A stretch of DNA of 33,029 nucleotides from Deltaproteobacteria bacterium (GTDB lineage: Bacteria; Desulfobacterota; Desulfomonilia; UBA1062): NCBI GenBank assembly GCA_029552245.1, contig JAKPDW010000014.1, forward strand, positions 1-33,029, read 5' to 3'. Shown in pieces: positions 13,026-21,318 of the stretch (position 1 is its first letter; every line of letters begins with the position of its first letter). A model generated the notes under the pieces. It was not told where the DNA came from. It saw nothing but the letters and a program-made list of their open reading frames with translations, and searched no databases. The position numbers and the translations under genes are program-made.

Positions 13026-16000
13026 ATGACGCAGAACACCGGCTACACGGACACCGAGATCCAGAGCGCGACCTCGTCGTTGATCCGCACGACCGTGCGT
13101 CGACCCATCGACTCGCTCGGGGTGCGGTCCATCGAGGTCACGTTCAACGACGTCCAGGAGGCCGCGAGCGGGCTGTTCCTCCTGAACCCGACCGCGCCGC
13201 TCTACGTCATCCAGCTCGCTGCCTCTCGGCTCCTCGAGGCCGTCAGGACGGAGGCGGGGCTGGTCACGCAGCTCCAGGCCGCATTGGTGGCGACGGGCCG
13301 GAAGGTGTTCCCGATCACGAACCTGAGCCCGCTCTCGAACGCGAAGGCCGCCTTGTTCGAGCTGAGCGGCGCCGTCTCGAACCGCTCGAGCTCGTTCAAG
13401 AACATCGAGTCGACGCCGGCCTTCCAACGCTTCGCCTCCAACGTGGATGCGTTCTTGGGGGAGAATGGGGCGAACATCAAGGACTCCGGGAAGGTCGTCC
13501 AGACCCCGCAGGGTGCCCGGACGCAGATCCGTGTCCTGCTCCCGCAGGTCAAGGCCGCGCACGAGGAGACGAAGCGCCGGGCCCTCGTGCTCCAGAACGC
13601 CCTCGACGACTACAACGCCCTGAACCTCCCGACCCTGGCGGCCTCGGGGGCGATCTCGCGCTCCCGCGAGACGGTGGCCCGCATCGTGTCCTTGCTGTCC
13701 CCACAGGAGCCCCTGGCACGTCTCGAGAGCCTGCGGACCGTGGTGCTCGCGCTCCTGACCACGAAGGCCGTCCTGCGGGAGATCGGTTCCTTCACGGGGC
13801 CGGGTCCGTTCTTCCCCCTGACGGGCTCCGGGCAGGCGTACTCGGACGAGGCGCACCTCGCGGCGCCCGCGACCCTGAAGGCGGACTTGTTCGCGCCCTA
13901 CAACGTGAAGGGCTCGCCGGTCGTGAACGTGTCCCTGAACGGCGCCGCGCCCTTCGCGTTGACGCTCTCGGACGCGCTCTACGCCGAGGCGAACGGGCTC
14001 TTCACGCACGCGTTCCAGCCCGCCACGACCGTGCTGGGCACGAAGCCCGGGCCCTTCAACATCGTCCTCGGCCAGAACGACTTCCTCCAGCTCTACCTCT
14101 ACGACCCCATCGGCCTCGCGTACGTGGACGTGACGGCTATCCTGTCCCCGAACCCCGCGGCCACGGCCGCGCAGATCTGCATTGACATCAACGCGGCCAT
14201 TCTGGCGGCGGGCCTGGCGGCCTCGTACGCGGCCACGCCCGTCGGAGCGCAGGTGCAGATCGCCGCGCTCTTCCTGGGTCCCAACGCTCGCGTGGTCATC
14301 GGTGGCGTCAAGGCCACCAACACGACCCTCGGCTTCACGCAGACGGGCGGGTACAACTTCACGCAGGCGCTGGGTGCTGGGCTCGTCTCGAGGAACAGCG
14401 GGCCCTTCAACACGCTGGTCAACAGCCAGTTCCAGCTCTCGCTCTTCCACCCGCAGGCCAAGCAGTCGGTCTACCTCCAGATCACGCTCACGGTGGGCGC
14501 GGCCGTTCCGACGGCGCAGATCATCGCGGACATCAACGCGGCCATCGCGTCCGCGGGACTCCAGGCGAGCTACCAGGCGTTCCCGATCGGCGCCTCCCAG
14601 CTCACCATCAACTCGCTCTTCGTGGGCCAGTCGGCCATCGTGACGATCGGCGGCGGGAACGCGAACACGGTCTTGGGCTACGACCCCGGGGAGCAGAAGG
14701 TCGGGGTCGACGAGAACCGGCTCCTGACCATCGTGGTGCCGGGCGCTCCCGGCTCTCCGTACTCGGTCACGTTCACGGCCCAGACCTACAGCGCCCCGGA
14801 GGTCGTGGCGTTCTTGCAGCCCGTGCTGGGCCCCGACTTCCTGGTCTCCGTCTCGGGCAGCGAGGACAAGGCCACGGTCGACATCCGGTTCGTCGGGAAC
14901 GTCCCCTCCACGTTCACGGCGAGCATGACGTTCCCGTCCGACCAGCCCAACTCCGCCTGCGACATTCTGGGCTTCCTGAAGGACGTGCCGTACTCGGCTC
15001 GCTCGAACACGGCCCGGCAGGTGGCCCAGAACCTCCGACAGCTCTCCCAGGACCTCACGGCCGCGGCGGAGGTCGTCCCGGCGCCCGCGGGGGCGCTCTT
15101 GAGCGCCAGGAGCGATCCGACGGACGGCTCGAGGCTGGTGGTCTACCGGTTCCGTGGTGCCGTCGTGGCAGCCGTGGCGGGACCCACGGCCATCTCCCTG
15201 ACCCCAACCGGGACCGACACCTTCACGGGCCTCGTGGTCGGTGACGTGGTGTCGATCGTCGACGGCGTGAACACCTTCAGCGCCTGGACCATCACGGCCG
15301 TGACCCCCACGTCCCTGACGGCCTCCGGGGCCTTCCTGCCTGCCGCCGGCGCCTGCACGGTCGAGATCGGGCCGAACCTGGGTGCGCTGCCGGGGTGGGT
15401 GGTCGAGATCCCCTCGGGGGTGAACAACGGCATCTACACCATCAACGTCGTGGGCCCGACCTCGCTCGCGCTCCCGTTCGAGTTCGAGCTCGACGCGGCG
15501 CTGCCATCCCCGAAGGACCCGAACCTCCAGTCGGTCTTCTTCACGGCCAACGTCGGGCAGGAGCGCCTCACGGTCACGTCCAAGGACCGGACCATCAACT
15601 CGTCCGTGAGCATGAGCGGTCCGGGCGCCTCCTTGTTCTTCGCGGCGCCGCCGGGCTTCGCGGCCGGCACGACGCCGTGGCTCAAGCTCCCGATCGTCGT
15701 TCGGGGCCTGGGCACCGACGACCTGCTCGAGGCGTACCTGACCGACTACGCGACCCCCGACCAGGTCTTCACGATCACGAGCGTCGAAGGGCAAGTCATC
15801 GGAGTCACCCCGAACCTCTCGTCCACGCTGGCGATCTCGTTCGACCCCGACGTCCTCCCGCCCTTTGGGCGTCTGCGCAGCACGTCGTACAAGAAGTTCT
15901 TCGCGATGCAGACCGGCCTGGTCACGTGGGCGACGCTGCCCGCGAACAGCACTCGGTACTTCCCCGAGCTCGACCGCCTCATCAACATCGTCCTGGTGGA

Positions 16001-16478
16001 GAGCAACCCGACGTCCGTGCAGATCGGGGACGCGGTGAACCAGCTCCAGCAGCTTGTCGACATCCTTCTTCAGGACGGCTCCACGAATCCTCCCGGCACC
16101 CTTGAGGCCATCCTGAGCGCGTACCAGGTCCCCAGGGTGGACTCGATCGACGAGCTCGTCCGGACGTACCGGGAGAAGGGCAGCGCCCGCGCGGTCGACA
16201 TCTTGCTCGAGGCGCAGTTCAGCACGTTCTTCGGGCTCGACGTCTACGGGGTCTCGTACTCGGGGGCCATGCTCGGGAAGCTCCGGGAGATTGCCCAGCA
16301 GGACATGCCGGTCCGGAAGGTCAACCGGAAGGTCTCGACGACCTCGCAGCTCCAGAGCACGTCCGAGTCGCCGAACTTCGAGTACGACACGGCCGACGCC
16401 GACACGTCTCCGAAGCCGGATGTTCCGACCTCCTTCGAGCAGGTCCCGCACGGCCCTGACCCGACTGACGATTCCTGA
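13026..16478 (+). CDS. Large tail or baseplate-type structural protein with triplicated module
   Basis: At 1150 residues this is the largest gene in the window. Residues 1-270 are mostly helical (RTTVRRPIDSLGVRSIEVTF, then VRTEAGLVTQLQAALVATGR). Residues 351-437, 466-552 and 564-650 are three copies of an 87-residue beta module ending LGF, LGY and LGF. Further beta-rich segments follow to about residue 970, then a helical C-terminal domain (LDRLINIVLVESNPTSVQIG, RVDSIDELVRTYREKGSARA) and a disordered acidic tail. The modules recall tail and flagellin-hook-type repeats (AAQI..DINAAI...G). GGAG lies 7 bases before the ATG. Structural role is inferred. Confidence 0.8.
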   Translation: MTQNTGYTDTEIQSATSSLIRTTVRRPIDSLGVRSIEVTFNDVQEAASGLFLLNPTAPLYVIQLAASRLLEAVRTEAGLVTQLQAALVATGRKVFPITNLSPLSNAKAALFELSGAVSNRSSSFKNIESTPAFQRFASNVDAFLGENGANIKDSGKVVQTPQGARTQIRVLLPQVKAAHEETKRRALVLQNALDDYNALNLPTLAASGAISRSRETVARIVSLLSPQEPLARLESLRTVVLALLTTKAVLREIGSFTGPGPFFPLTGSGQAYSDEAHLAAPATLKADLFAPYNVKGSPVVNVSLNGAAPFALTLSDALYAEANGLFTHAFQPATTVLGTKPGPFNIVLGQNDFLQLYLYDPIGLAYVDVTAILSPNPAATAAQICIDINAAILAAGLAASYAATPVGAQVQIAALFLGPNARVVIGGVKATNTTLGFTQTGGYNFTQALGAGLVSRNSGPFNTLVNSQFQLSLFHPQAKQSVYLQITLTVGAAVPTAQIIADINAAIASAGLQASYQAFPIGASQLTINSLFVGQSAIVTIGGGNANTVLGYDPGEQKVGVDENRLLTIVVPGAPGSPYSVTFTAQTYSAPEVVAFLQPVLGPDFLVSVSGSEDKATVDIRFVGNVPSTFTASMTFPSDQPNSACDILGFLKDVPYSARSNTARQVAQNLRQLSQDLTAAAEVVPAPAGALLSARSDPTDGSRLVVYRFRGAVVAAVAGPTAISLTPTGTDTFTGLVVGDVVSIVDGVNTFSAWTITAVTPTSLTASGAFLPAAGACTVEIGPNLGALPGWVVEIPSGVNNGIYTINVVGPTSLALPFEFELDAALPSPKDPNLQSVFFTANVGQERLTVTSKDRTINSSVSMSGPGASLFFAAPPGFAAGTTPWLKLPIVVRGLGTDDLLEAYLTDYATPDQVFTITSVEGQVIGVTPNLSSTLAISFDPDVLPPFGRLRSTSYKKFFAMQTGLVTWATLPANSTRYFPELDRLINIVLVESNPTSVQIGDAVNQLQQLVDILLQDGSTNPPGTLEAILSAYQVPRVDSIDELVRTYREKGSARAVDILLEAQFSTFFGLDVYGVSYSGAMLGKLREIAQQDMPVRKVNRKVSTTSQLQSTSESPNFEYDTADADTSPKPDVPTSFEQVPHGPDPTDDS
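14076..14975 (+). repeat. Three 87-residue tandem modules within the large structural protein
   Basis: Copies encoded at 14076-14336, 14421-14681 and 14715-14975. The first two align easily: NDFLQLYLYDP / NSQFQLSLFHP, QICIDINAAILAAGLAASY / QIIADINAAIASAGLQASY, TPVGAQVQIAALFLG / FPIGASQLTINSLFVG, and IGGVKATNTTLGF / IGGGNANTVLGY. The third is much diverged but keeps the length and the closing ILGF. Confidence 0.8.
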
Positions 16479-16481
16479 GGA

Positions 16482-16505
16482 CTTCGGGAACAAGGTCACT
16501 GGAGG
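16482..16505 (+). promoter_or_regulatory. Putative phage promoter motif
   Basis: CTTCGGGAACAAGGTCACT followed by GGAGG, six bases before the TTG start at 16512. It is a close copy of the motif at 32000 (CTTCGGGTACAAGAAC). It lies in the 33-base gap after the large structural gene. Confidence 0.5.
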
Positions 16506-16511
16506 TGACAC

Positions 16512-16895
16512 TTGGCCACTGGAATGCTGCCCGACAGAGGCACCGAAGTTCGTATCCTACAAGAGCAGCTCAACATCCTTGGGAAGAGGAACGAAGAGCT
16601 GCGAAGGCAGGCGATGGACACGACCGAGGCCCTTCAGGGCTACGACGGGCACCTCAAGGCGCTCGTGGACTTGATCGAGTTCGCGGTGAAGCAGGCCGAC
16701 GAGCTCTCGATGTCGGTCAACATCCTCCGGCGCGACGTGGAGCGTGGGGCTGCTGCCGCGAACCTGCTGCCCTTCTGGGAGCGCGAGGCCGAGAAGGCCG
16801 TGGTGCATCGAGACCGTCTCAAGGACGCTCTTGTGTCCCTACGGGCGCTACACGCGGACGTGGGCTTCCGGTCCCACTCGAGGGCCCTGCTATAA
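16512..16895 (+). CDS. Helical hypothetical protein
   Basis: The TTG at 16512 is preferred because GGAGG ends 6 bases before it; the ATG at 16524 is too far from that site. The 127-residue product is helical, with TEVRILQEQLNILGKRNEEL and AVKQADELSMSVNILRRDVE as coiled-coil-like stretches. No family is recognised. It has its own promoter-like motif. Expression as a structural or assembly protein is possible from its position after the tail-type gene. Confidence 0.66.
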   Translation: MATGMLPDRGTEVRILQEQLNILGKRNEELRRQAMDTTEALQGYDGHLKALVDLIEFAVKQADELSMSVNILRRDVERGAAAANLLPFWEREAEKAVVHRDRLKDALVSLRALHADVGFRSHSRALL

Positions 16896-16903
16896 CGGGC
16901 GGA
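16891..16903 (+). promoter_or_regulatory. Possible -10 element for a leaderless start
   Basis: TATAAC at 16891-16896 lies six bases before the ATG at 16903 and overlaps the stop codon of the previous gene. No clear -35 box or Shine-Dalgarno is visible. The spacing would put the transcription start at or next to the ATG. Confidence 0.4.
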
Positions 16904-17193
16904 TGCCGACGCCTCTCGAGAGACGCAGTGCTGAGGTTCTTCTGGACCTCGCGCAGCGCATCGAGAAGGTGGAGAAGCTTCTGCTCTTGAACGCCGAGGC
17001 CCTCGAGGCCGGCAACCTGTCGCCTAAGACCGCGGCGGAGCGCATCCGCTCTATCGCGGGGTACTTGGGCCTCGACCACGACTACGACGACGCCGTTCGC
17101 GCTCTGCTCGCTGAAGCGGCGCTGCGCGGGGAAGGACCACATGAAAGAGAAGACGATGCGGATTCGGGTCATCGTGACCGACCACCGCGGTGA
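16903..17193 (+). CDS. Small helical hypothetical protein
   Basis: I placed the start at the ATG directly after the TATAAC box; the open frame continues upstream but that part is a Cys/Arg-rich shadow. The 96-residue product is helical (SAEVLLDLAQRIEKVEKLLL, TAAERIRSIAGYLGLDHDYD) and its last 15 or so residues, read across the start of the next gene, are Asp/Arg-rich and probably not important. The overlap with the next gene is 53 bases. No family is recognised. Confidence 0.6.
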   Translation: MPTPLERRSAEVLLDLAQRIEKVEKLLLLNAEALEAGNLSPKTAAERIRSIAGYLGLDHDYDDAVRALLAEAALRGEGPHEREDDADSGHRDRPPR

Positions 17194-17521
17194 AGTCGCC
17201 CACGAGCAAGACTTCGTGGCGCTCGGACACGCACCCGATGACTGGCACCAGGCGCTCTTGGCGCAGTTGTCCGACGGGTCCGAAGAAGGAACGGTGGCGG
17301 CGCTTCTGCGGAACCGCGTGCATCTCTACGCGACCCTCCGGGCCATGCACCGCGCCTACAAGGACCTCTGGGACATCCTGGACGAGCCGTCGTACGAGAG
17401 CCTACGCAAGTTCAGGGAGTTCGTACGGGACATCGGGGTCCCGGAGGCCAAGGCGGTCTTGGCTGAGGCAGAGCTACAGGGCATCGACGAGAAGACCCTC
17501 AGGGAGATCATGGAGCCATGA
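17141..17521 (+). CDS. Hypothetical protein
   Basis: The 126-residue product begins MKEKTMRIRVIVTDHRGEVA; a start at the second Met (17156) is also possible, but GGGGAAGGA lies about 5 bases before 17141. The N-terminal 45 residues alternate like beta strands, and the rest is helical (RNRVHLYATLRAMHRAYKDL, EAKAVLAEAELQGIDEKTLR). No family is recognised. The TGA overlaps the next ATG, so it is coupled to the coiled-coil gene downstream. Confidence 0.64.
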   Translation: MKEKTMRIRVIVTDHRGEVAHEQDFVALGHAPDDWHQALLAQLSDGSEEGTVAALLRNRVHLYATLRAMHRAYKDLWDILDEPSYESLRKFREFVRDIGVPEAKAVLAEAELQGIDEKTLREIMEP

Positions 17522-17877
17522 CGGACGAAGACTTGCTGGCACAACGAGACGCTCTTCAGAAGAAGCTCGAGAAGGAGACCAGAGCCAGGAAGGCCGCCGA
17601 GGAGAAGCTCCAGGAGGCCACGCGGAACGTCCGGGGCTACGTGGACGAGCTCGAGAAGATCGCCCAGGCGTCGGCGGTCCTGGTCGAGCAGTACGAGAAG
17701 GAGCAGGCGGCCGGCGGTCGGCTTCGCAACCGTCTCGGCAAGGTGCAGGCGGTCTACGAGGCGCTCGAGCTCTTCGTGTCCGCCCAGAAGTCGCTCTTGG
17801 CGGACGACCCCGCGCTCAAGGAGTACGAGCGGGTGTACCATCAGGCCAAGCTCGCCCTGGAGACCCCCGATGGCTGA
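17518..17877 (+). CDS. Coiled-coil hypothetical protein
   Basis: The 119-residue product is a long charged helix with a clear coiled-coil rhythm (LLAQRDALQKKLEKETRARK, AAEEKLQEATRNVRGYVDEL, EKIAQASAVLVEQYEKEQAA) and a shorter C-terminal helix. Its ATG overlaps the upstream stop (ATGA), and its end overlaps the next gene by 8 bases. No family is recognised; a role as an oligomerising or bridging protein is possible. Confidence 0.66.
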   Translation: MTDEDLLAQRDALQKKLEKETRARKAAEEKLQEATRNVRGYVDELEKIAQASAVLVEQYEKEQAAGGRLRNRLGKVQAVYEALELFVSAQKSLLADDPALKEYERVYHQAKLALETPDG

Positions 17878-18232
17878 CGACTCCTTCTTCGGAACCGACC
17901 CGCTCTACGGGACTGACCCGTCGTCCGGGAAGCCCAAGTCCCCGCTCAACGAGGACCTGGCTTTCCGCCTTCGACGGGTGGTCTCGAACGCCTACGCGTT
18001 CGTGCGCGGCCGAGAGACGGTCGCGAGCTTCAGCGCCATCACGTTCGAGGACTTGGCCCAGGCCCAGATCGATCGCCTCTCCGGCAAGGGCACGCCCACG
18101 CGCCCGAACGCCATCACGAGAGTGAAGAACATCGAGGCAGACCTGGTGGCCGCGGCCGAGCGCATCAAGCAGACGCCTCCCGATGCCTTCTTGCCCCCCG
18201 ATGAGGGCAAGGACGTCAACACGCCGATCTAG
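17870..18232 (+). CDS. Hypothetical protein
   Basis: The 120-residue product starts MADDSFFGTDPLYGTDPSSG, with a repeated G-T-D-P motif, then a helical core (LAFRLRRVVSNAYAFVRGRE, ITRVKNIEADLVAAAERIKQ) and a Pro/Asp-rich end. It overlaps the upstream gene by 8 bases. It is the last gene before a promoter-like gap. No family is recognised. Confidence 0.64.
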   Translation: MADDSFFGTDPLYGTDPSSGKPKSPLNEDLAFRLRRVVSNAYAFVRGRETVASFSAITFEDLAQAQIDRLSGKGTPTRPNAITRVKNIEADLVAAAERIKQTPPDAFLPPDEGKDVNTPI

Positions 18233-18236
18233 TGTC

Positions 18237-18264
18237 TTGCAACCGCTTGCGTGTGTGATACAAC
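18237..18264 (+). promoter_or_regulatory. Putative sigma-70-type promoter
   Basis: TTGCAA at 18237-18242 and TACAAC at 18259-18264 are separated by 16 bases; seven bases then lead to the ATG at 18272. The stretch TACAACGCAACGCATG recurs almost exactly at 21825 (TACAACACAACGCATG). It drives the ribbon-helix-helix gene and perhaps the helicase cluster. Confidence 0.55.
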
Positions 18265-18271
18265 GCAACGC

Positions 18272-18478
18272 ATGACGAAGAGCGGCCCTATCGACGCCGG
18301 GATGACGACCGTCACCGTTCGGCTCCCGAAGAAGATGATCGACCGCCTCGACGCCTACGCGGGGAAGCACAGGACCAGCACCATGGGCGCCCCGTACACG
18401 AGGTCTGACGCCGTACGGGACCTCATCCTGGAAGGACTCGAGCGAGCCGCGAAGTCGGCGGGGAAGAAGGCAGACTGA
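18272..18478 (+). CDS. Ribbon-helix-helix (CopG-like) DNA-binding protein
   Basis: The 68-residue product has the classic order: a beta strand TTVTVRLPKKMIDRLDAYA, a short turn, and helix TRSDAVRDLILEGLERAAK. In this family the strand pairs in the dimer and enters the major groove of DNA, and the helices hold the dimer together. It is likely a small transcription regulator, possibly autoregulated at the promoter just upstream, whose TACAAC box lies 7 bases before the ATG. Its last base is the first base of the next gene's ATG (TGATG). No toxin partner of recognised type follows. Confidence 0.82.
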   Translation: MTKSGPIDAGMTTVTVRLPKKMIDRLDAYAGKHRTSTMGAPYTRSDAVRDLILEGLERAAKSAGKKAD

Positions 18479-18837
18479 TGGCGCTCATCATCGATCAGAC
18501 CTGGGTGGCCGACTGGATGTCCGGCATCATGACGCCCGAGGAGTTCGGGTACATGAAGACGTGGCTGGTCGGCACGCCTTCCGCTTCAGCGAAGCTGCTG
18601 ACCCGCTTCCCGCCCATGGCCCTCGTGCGAGGCAAGACGCCTCTCGAGGTCCCATACCCGTTCTCGGTGGGCATCGTGAGCGGGTACCGCGGCCAGAATG
18701 AGGTGGGCGTTCAGCAGACCCCGAAGGACGAGATGGTGTACGTGCCCGCAGACCTCCTGGAGGTCGTGGGCTTCTGGAAGTCGTTCAACGTCGTCAACGT
18801 GGCCGAGATCCTCCGCACGAGGTCCCTCGGCCGATAG
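18478..18837 (+). CDS. Hypothetical protein
   Basis: The start overlaps the regulator's stop by one base. The 119-residue product has an aromatic N-terminus (MALIIDQTWVADWMSGIMTP), a mixed core with PLEVPYPFSVGIVSGYRGQN and a C-terminal helix (VGFWKSFNVVNVAEILRTRS). Short loops and alternating strands suggest a compact globular fold. No family is recognised. The tight coupling to the DNA-binding protein could mean a shared function; that remains inference. Confidence 0.65.
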   Translation: MALIIDQTWVADWMSGIMTPEEFGYMKTWLVGTPSASAKLLTRFPPMALVRGKTPLEVPYPFSVGIVSGYRGQNEVGVQQTPKDEMVYVPADLLEVVGFWKSFNVVNVAEILRTRSLGR

Positions 18838-18847
18838 CCGAGGACCC

Positions 18848-20908
18848 ATGCACGAAGAAGACGAAGATCTCGAAGAAGAAGTACCGGACGCGCTCGAAGA
18901 AGAACGAAAGACGCGTCGAGCCGCAACCCTGCCAGACCCGGTCACGTACGTCGACGAGGCGTTTCGGACCGGGGGCTGGCTCTCGCGGTCGTTTACGGGC
19001 TACCAGCCGCGCAGCGGACAGGTGCAGCTCGCGAACCGGATCGCCAAGGCCCTCTTCGATGGGGTGCACCTGGTGGCCGAGGGGCCGACGGGCACCGGCA
19101 AGAGCGTGGCCTACGCGATCCCGGCCATCTACCACGCAGCCGCCACCAAGCGGCCGGTGGTCATCGTGACGGCCAACATCGCCCTTCAGGAGCAGCTCAT
19201 CACCAAGGACCTGCCGATGCTCCAGAAGGTCCTGCCCTGGGAGTTCTCGTTCTCGCTCATCAAGGGGCGCGGGAACTACCTCTGCCAGAACGCCGCCTCG
19301 CAAGTGCAGGGCGACCTCACGATGGGCAAGCTCCGCTCTCTCAAGTTCGAGGAGCAGGAGGAAGCTCGGCAGATCCTGGAGTGGGCCAAGCGCACGACCG
19401 AGGGCGACGTCTCCGAGCTCAAGACCGAGCCCAGCCCTCGGGTGTGGTCCAGGTTCTCGGTCTCGGGCGAGGACTGCCTCGGGTCGAAGTGCCGGTACCG
19501 GAACGACTGCTTCTCCCAGAAGGCCCGGACGACCATTCGCACGGTCGACGTGATCGTGACGAACTACCACTTCTTGTTCGCGAGCCTGGCGGCCCGGAAG
19601 CTTCTGCCGCCCTACCAGACCCTGATCTTCGATGAGGCGCACAAGATGGTCGACATCGCCCGCGACTTCTTCGGAGCGCGGGTGAGTGAGTTCTTGGTCC
19701 GGTACGCGCTCTCGAGCCTTCCCCAGGAGTACGTGTCGGCGGGCCCTGGGCGTCGGCCGCTACGCGCTCGGCTCGAGCACGCGTCGTCCGAGTTCTTCCA
19801 GCAGCTCTACGACTGGGGGCGCTCGCCGGCGTACAACATCCGGCTCCGTGCCACTCCGCCCGTGGCCTTCGAGCCGTTGCTCGAGTGTCTCCTGGAGGCC
19901 GCGAGCTACACCGCGAAGGCCATGAAGAACGTGGTCGACCAGCACGAGCGGGCCGTCCTGGACCTGGCCAGGAAGAGGTTCGAGCGTATCCACTCGACGC
20001 TCGTGAAGAGCCTGTTCCTGCCGGTCGAGGACTTGCTCGAACCGCACCAGACCTCGGACAACGAAGACGAGTACGTCCACTACCTGGACTTCAACCACGA
20101 GCGAGGGGCCGTGGCGATCTGCTCCAAGAAGTTCAGGGTCGCGGAGGACCTTGCTCAGGCGCTGTTCGACCAGAAGACGGTCGTGGCGGTCTCGGCCACC
20201 CTGAGCGTGAACGGGTCGTTCGACCACCTCATCGAGGAGTCGGGCCTGCCGCCGGAGCGGACCCGCACGTTCGAGGCCGAGACGCCGTTCTCCTGGAAGG
20301 ACCAGGTCACGCTCGTGATCCCTGGCCGCTTCCCGGAGCCCAACACCGAGTTCTTCCCCAGGGCGCTCGCGAGCGGGGTCATCGAGGTGGTCAAGATGGC
20401 CCGGGGGCGGACCCTCGGGCTCTTCACCTCCTGGAAGTCCCTGAAGCTCGTACGGGAGGCCCTGCTGGCCGAGAACCTCCCGTACCGCATCCTGTCCCAG
20501 GGGGACGCGCCCAAGACCCGTCTGGTCGAGGAGTTCATGCGGGACCGGTCCTCGGTCCTCCTGGGTGTCGAGTCCTTGTGGCAGGGCATCGACGTGCCCG
20601 GCGAGAGCCTGTCGTGCGTGGTCATCGACAAGCTCCCGTTCCCCCACCTCCACGACCCCATCCTGTCGGCCCTGGACGACGCCGGCGAGCGGGGCTTCCA
20701 GACCTACTCGATCCCGAGGGCCATCATCGCCCTCAAGCAGGGCTTCGGGCGCCTCATCCGCACCACCACCGACAAGGGCGTGGTGGTCATCTTCGACAAC
20801 CGCCTCAACAGCAAGGGGTACGGAAAGCTCTTCCTGCGATCCCTCCCCGACATCCCCCTCAGTCACACCCTCGACACCGTAGAAGAAGTTCTAGGAGAAC
20901 CCTCATGA
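18848..20908 (+). CDS. DinG/XPD-type superfamily 2 DNA helicase with iron-sulphur cysteines
   Basis: The 686-residue product has an acidic N-terminal stretch, then Walker A GPTGTGKS (79-86), the DEAH box (262-265) and motif VI QGFGRLIR (631-638). Between the first two motifs are Cys146, Cys210, Cys215 and Cys221, the four ligands of the iron-sulphur cluster in this family. VAVSATLSVNG and LLGVESLWQGIDVPGESLSC match motifs III and V. DinG and XPD unwind DNA 5'-to-3' and can remove R-loops. GAGGACCC precedes the ATG; a coupling to the MazG-like gene (ATGA) follows. Close relatives exist in bacteria; the exact DinG or XPD subgroup is uncertain. Confidence 0.92.
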   Translation: MHEEDEDLEEEVPDALEEERKTRRAATLPDPVTYVDEAFRTGGWLSRSFTGYQPRSGQVQLANRIAKALFDGVHLVAEGPTGTGKSVAYAIPAIYHAAATKRPVVIVTANIALQEQLITKDLPMLQKVLPWEFSFSLIKGRGNYLCQNAASQVQGDLTMGKLRSLKFEEQEEARQILEWAKRTTEGDVSELKTEPSPRVWSRFSVSGEDCLGSKCRYRNDCFSQKARTTIRTVDVIVTNYHFLFASLAARKLLPPYQTLIFDEAHKMVDIARDFFGARVSEFLVRYALSSLPQEYVSAGPGRRPLRARLEHASSEFFQQLYDWGRSPAYNIRLRATPPVAFEPLLECLLEAASYTAKAMKNVVDQHERAVLDLARKRFERIHSTLVKSLFLPVEDLLEPHQTSDNEDEYVHYLDFNHERGAVAICSKKFRVAEDLAQALFDQKTVVAVSATLSVNGSFDHLIEESGLPPERTRTFEAETPFSWKDQVTLVIPGRFPEPNTEFFPRALASGVIEVVKMARGRTLGLFTSWKSLKLVREALLAENLPYRILSQGDAPKTRLVEEFMRDRSSVLLGVESLWQGIDVPGESLSCVVIDKLPFPHLHDPILSALDDAGERGFQTYSIPRAIIALKQGFGRLIRTTTDKGVVVIFDNRLNSKGYGKLFLRSLPDIPLSHTLDTVEEVLGEPS

Positions 20909-21318
20909 GCCAAACCATCAAGCAGCTCGTCGCCGACTCGTACCAGAACGCCAAGGACAAGGGGTGGCACGATCCCGGCATGGAGAAGAGCGTCGGCGAC
21001 GACATCGCCCTCATGCACTCCGAGCTCTCGGAGGCCCTCGAGGACTTCCGGGAAGGGCGCGGAGTGCGCGAGGTCTACTACCAGTACAAGAGCGGCGGCA
21101 TCGTGGTGAGCGTCTCGGCCCTGGAAGCGGAGGAGATGAAGGAGCGCGGTGACACCACGTCCCTGAAGCCCTGTGGGATCCCGATCGAGCTCGCCGACGT
21201 GCTCATCCGCATCTTCGACTTCGCCGGGAAGCACGGCGTCGACCTCGAGGCCGCCGTCGAGAAGAAGATGGCCTACAACGCCACCCGCCCGCACCGCCAT
21301 GGTGGCAAAAAACTGTGA
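20905..21318 (+). CDS. MazG-like nucleotide pyrophosphohydrolase
   Basis: The 137-residue protein has the all-alpha NTP pyrophosphatase pattern: the MHSELSEALEDFREGRG helix with the first acidic pair and, further on, PIELADVLIRIFDFAGKHG with the second, then LEAAVEKKMAYNATRPHRHG, a closing segment found in many phage MazG-like proteins. These enzymes hydrolyse NTPs or dNTPs to monophosphate and pyrophosphate and may adjust the host nucleotide or ppGpp pool. The 50-residue insertion between the acidic helices is typical. An AGGAGA ribosome site lies 8 bases before the ATG. It overlaps the HNH gene by 20 bases. Confidence 0.87.
   Translation: MSQTIKQLVADSYQNAKDKGWHDPGMEKSVGDDIALMHSELSEALEDFREGRGVREVYYQYKSGGIVVSVSALEAEEMKERGDTTSLKPCGIPIELADVLIRIFDFAGKHGVDLEAAVEKKMAYNATRPHRHGGKKL

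Noticed and set aside
13008-16511. A 1167-codon open frame on the minus strand opposite the large structural gene
   Set aside because: Its product is Arg/Gly/Val/His-rich with no domain structure. It is the expected shadow of a GC-rich gene with strong third-position bias; the + strand product has real domain order and a triplicated module.
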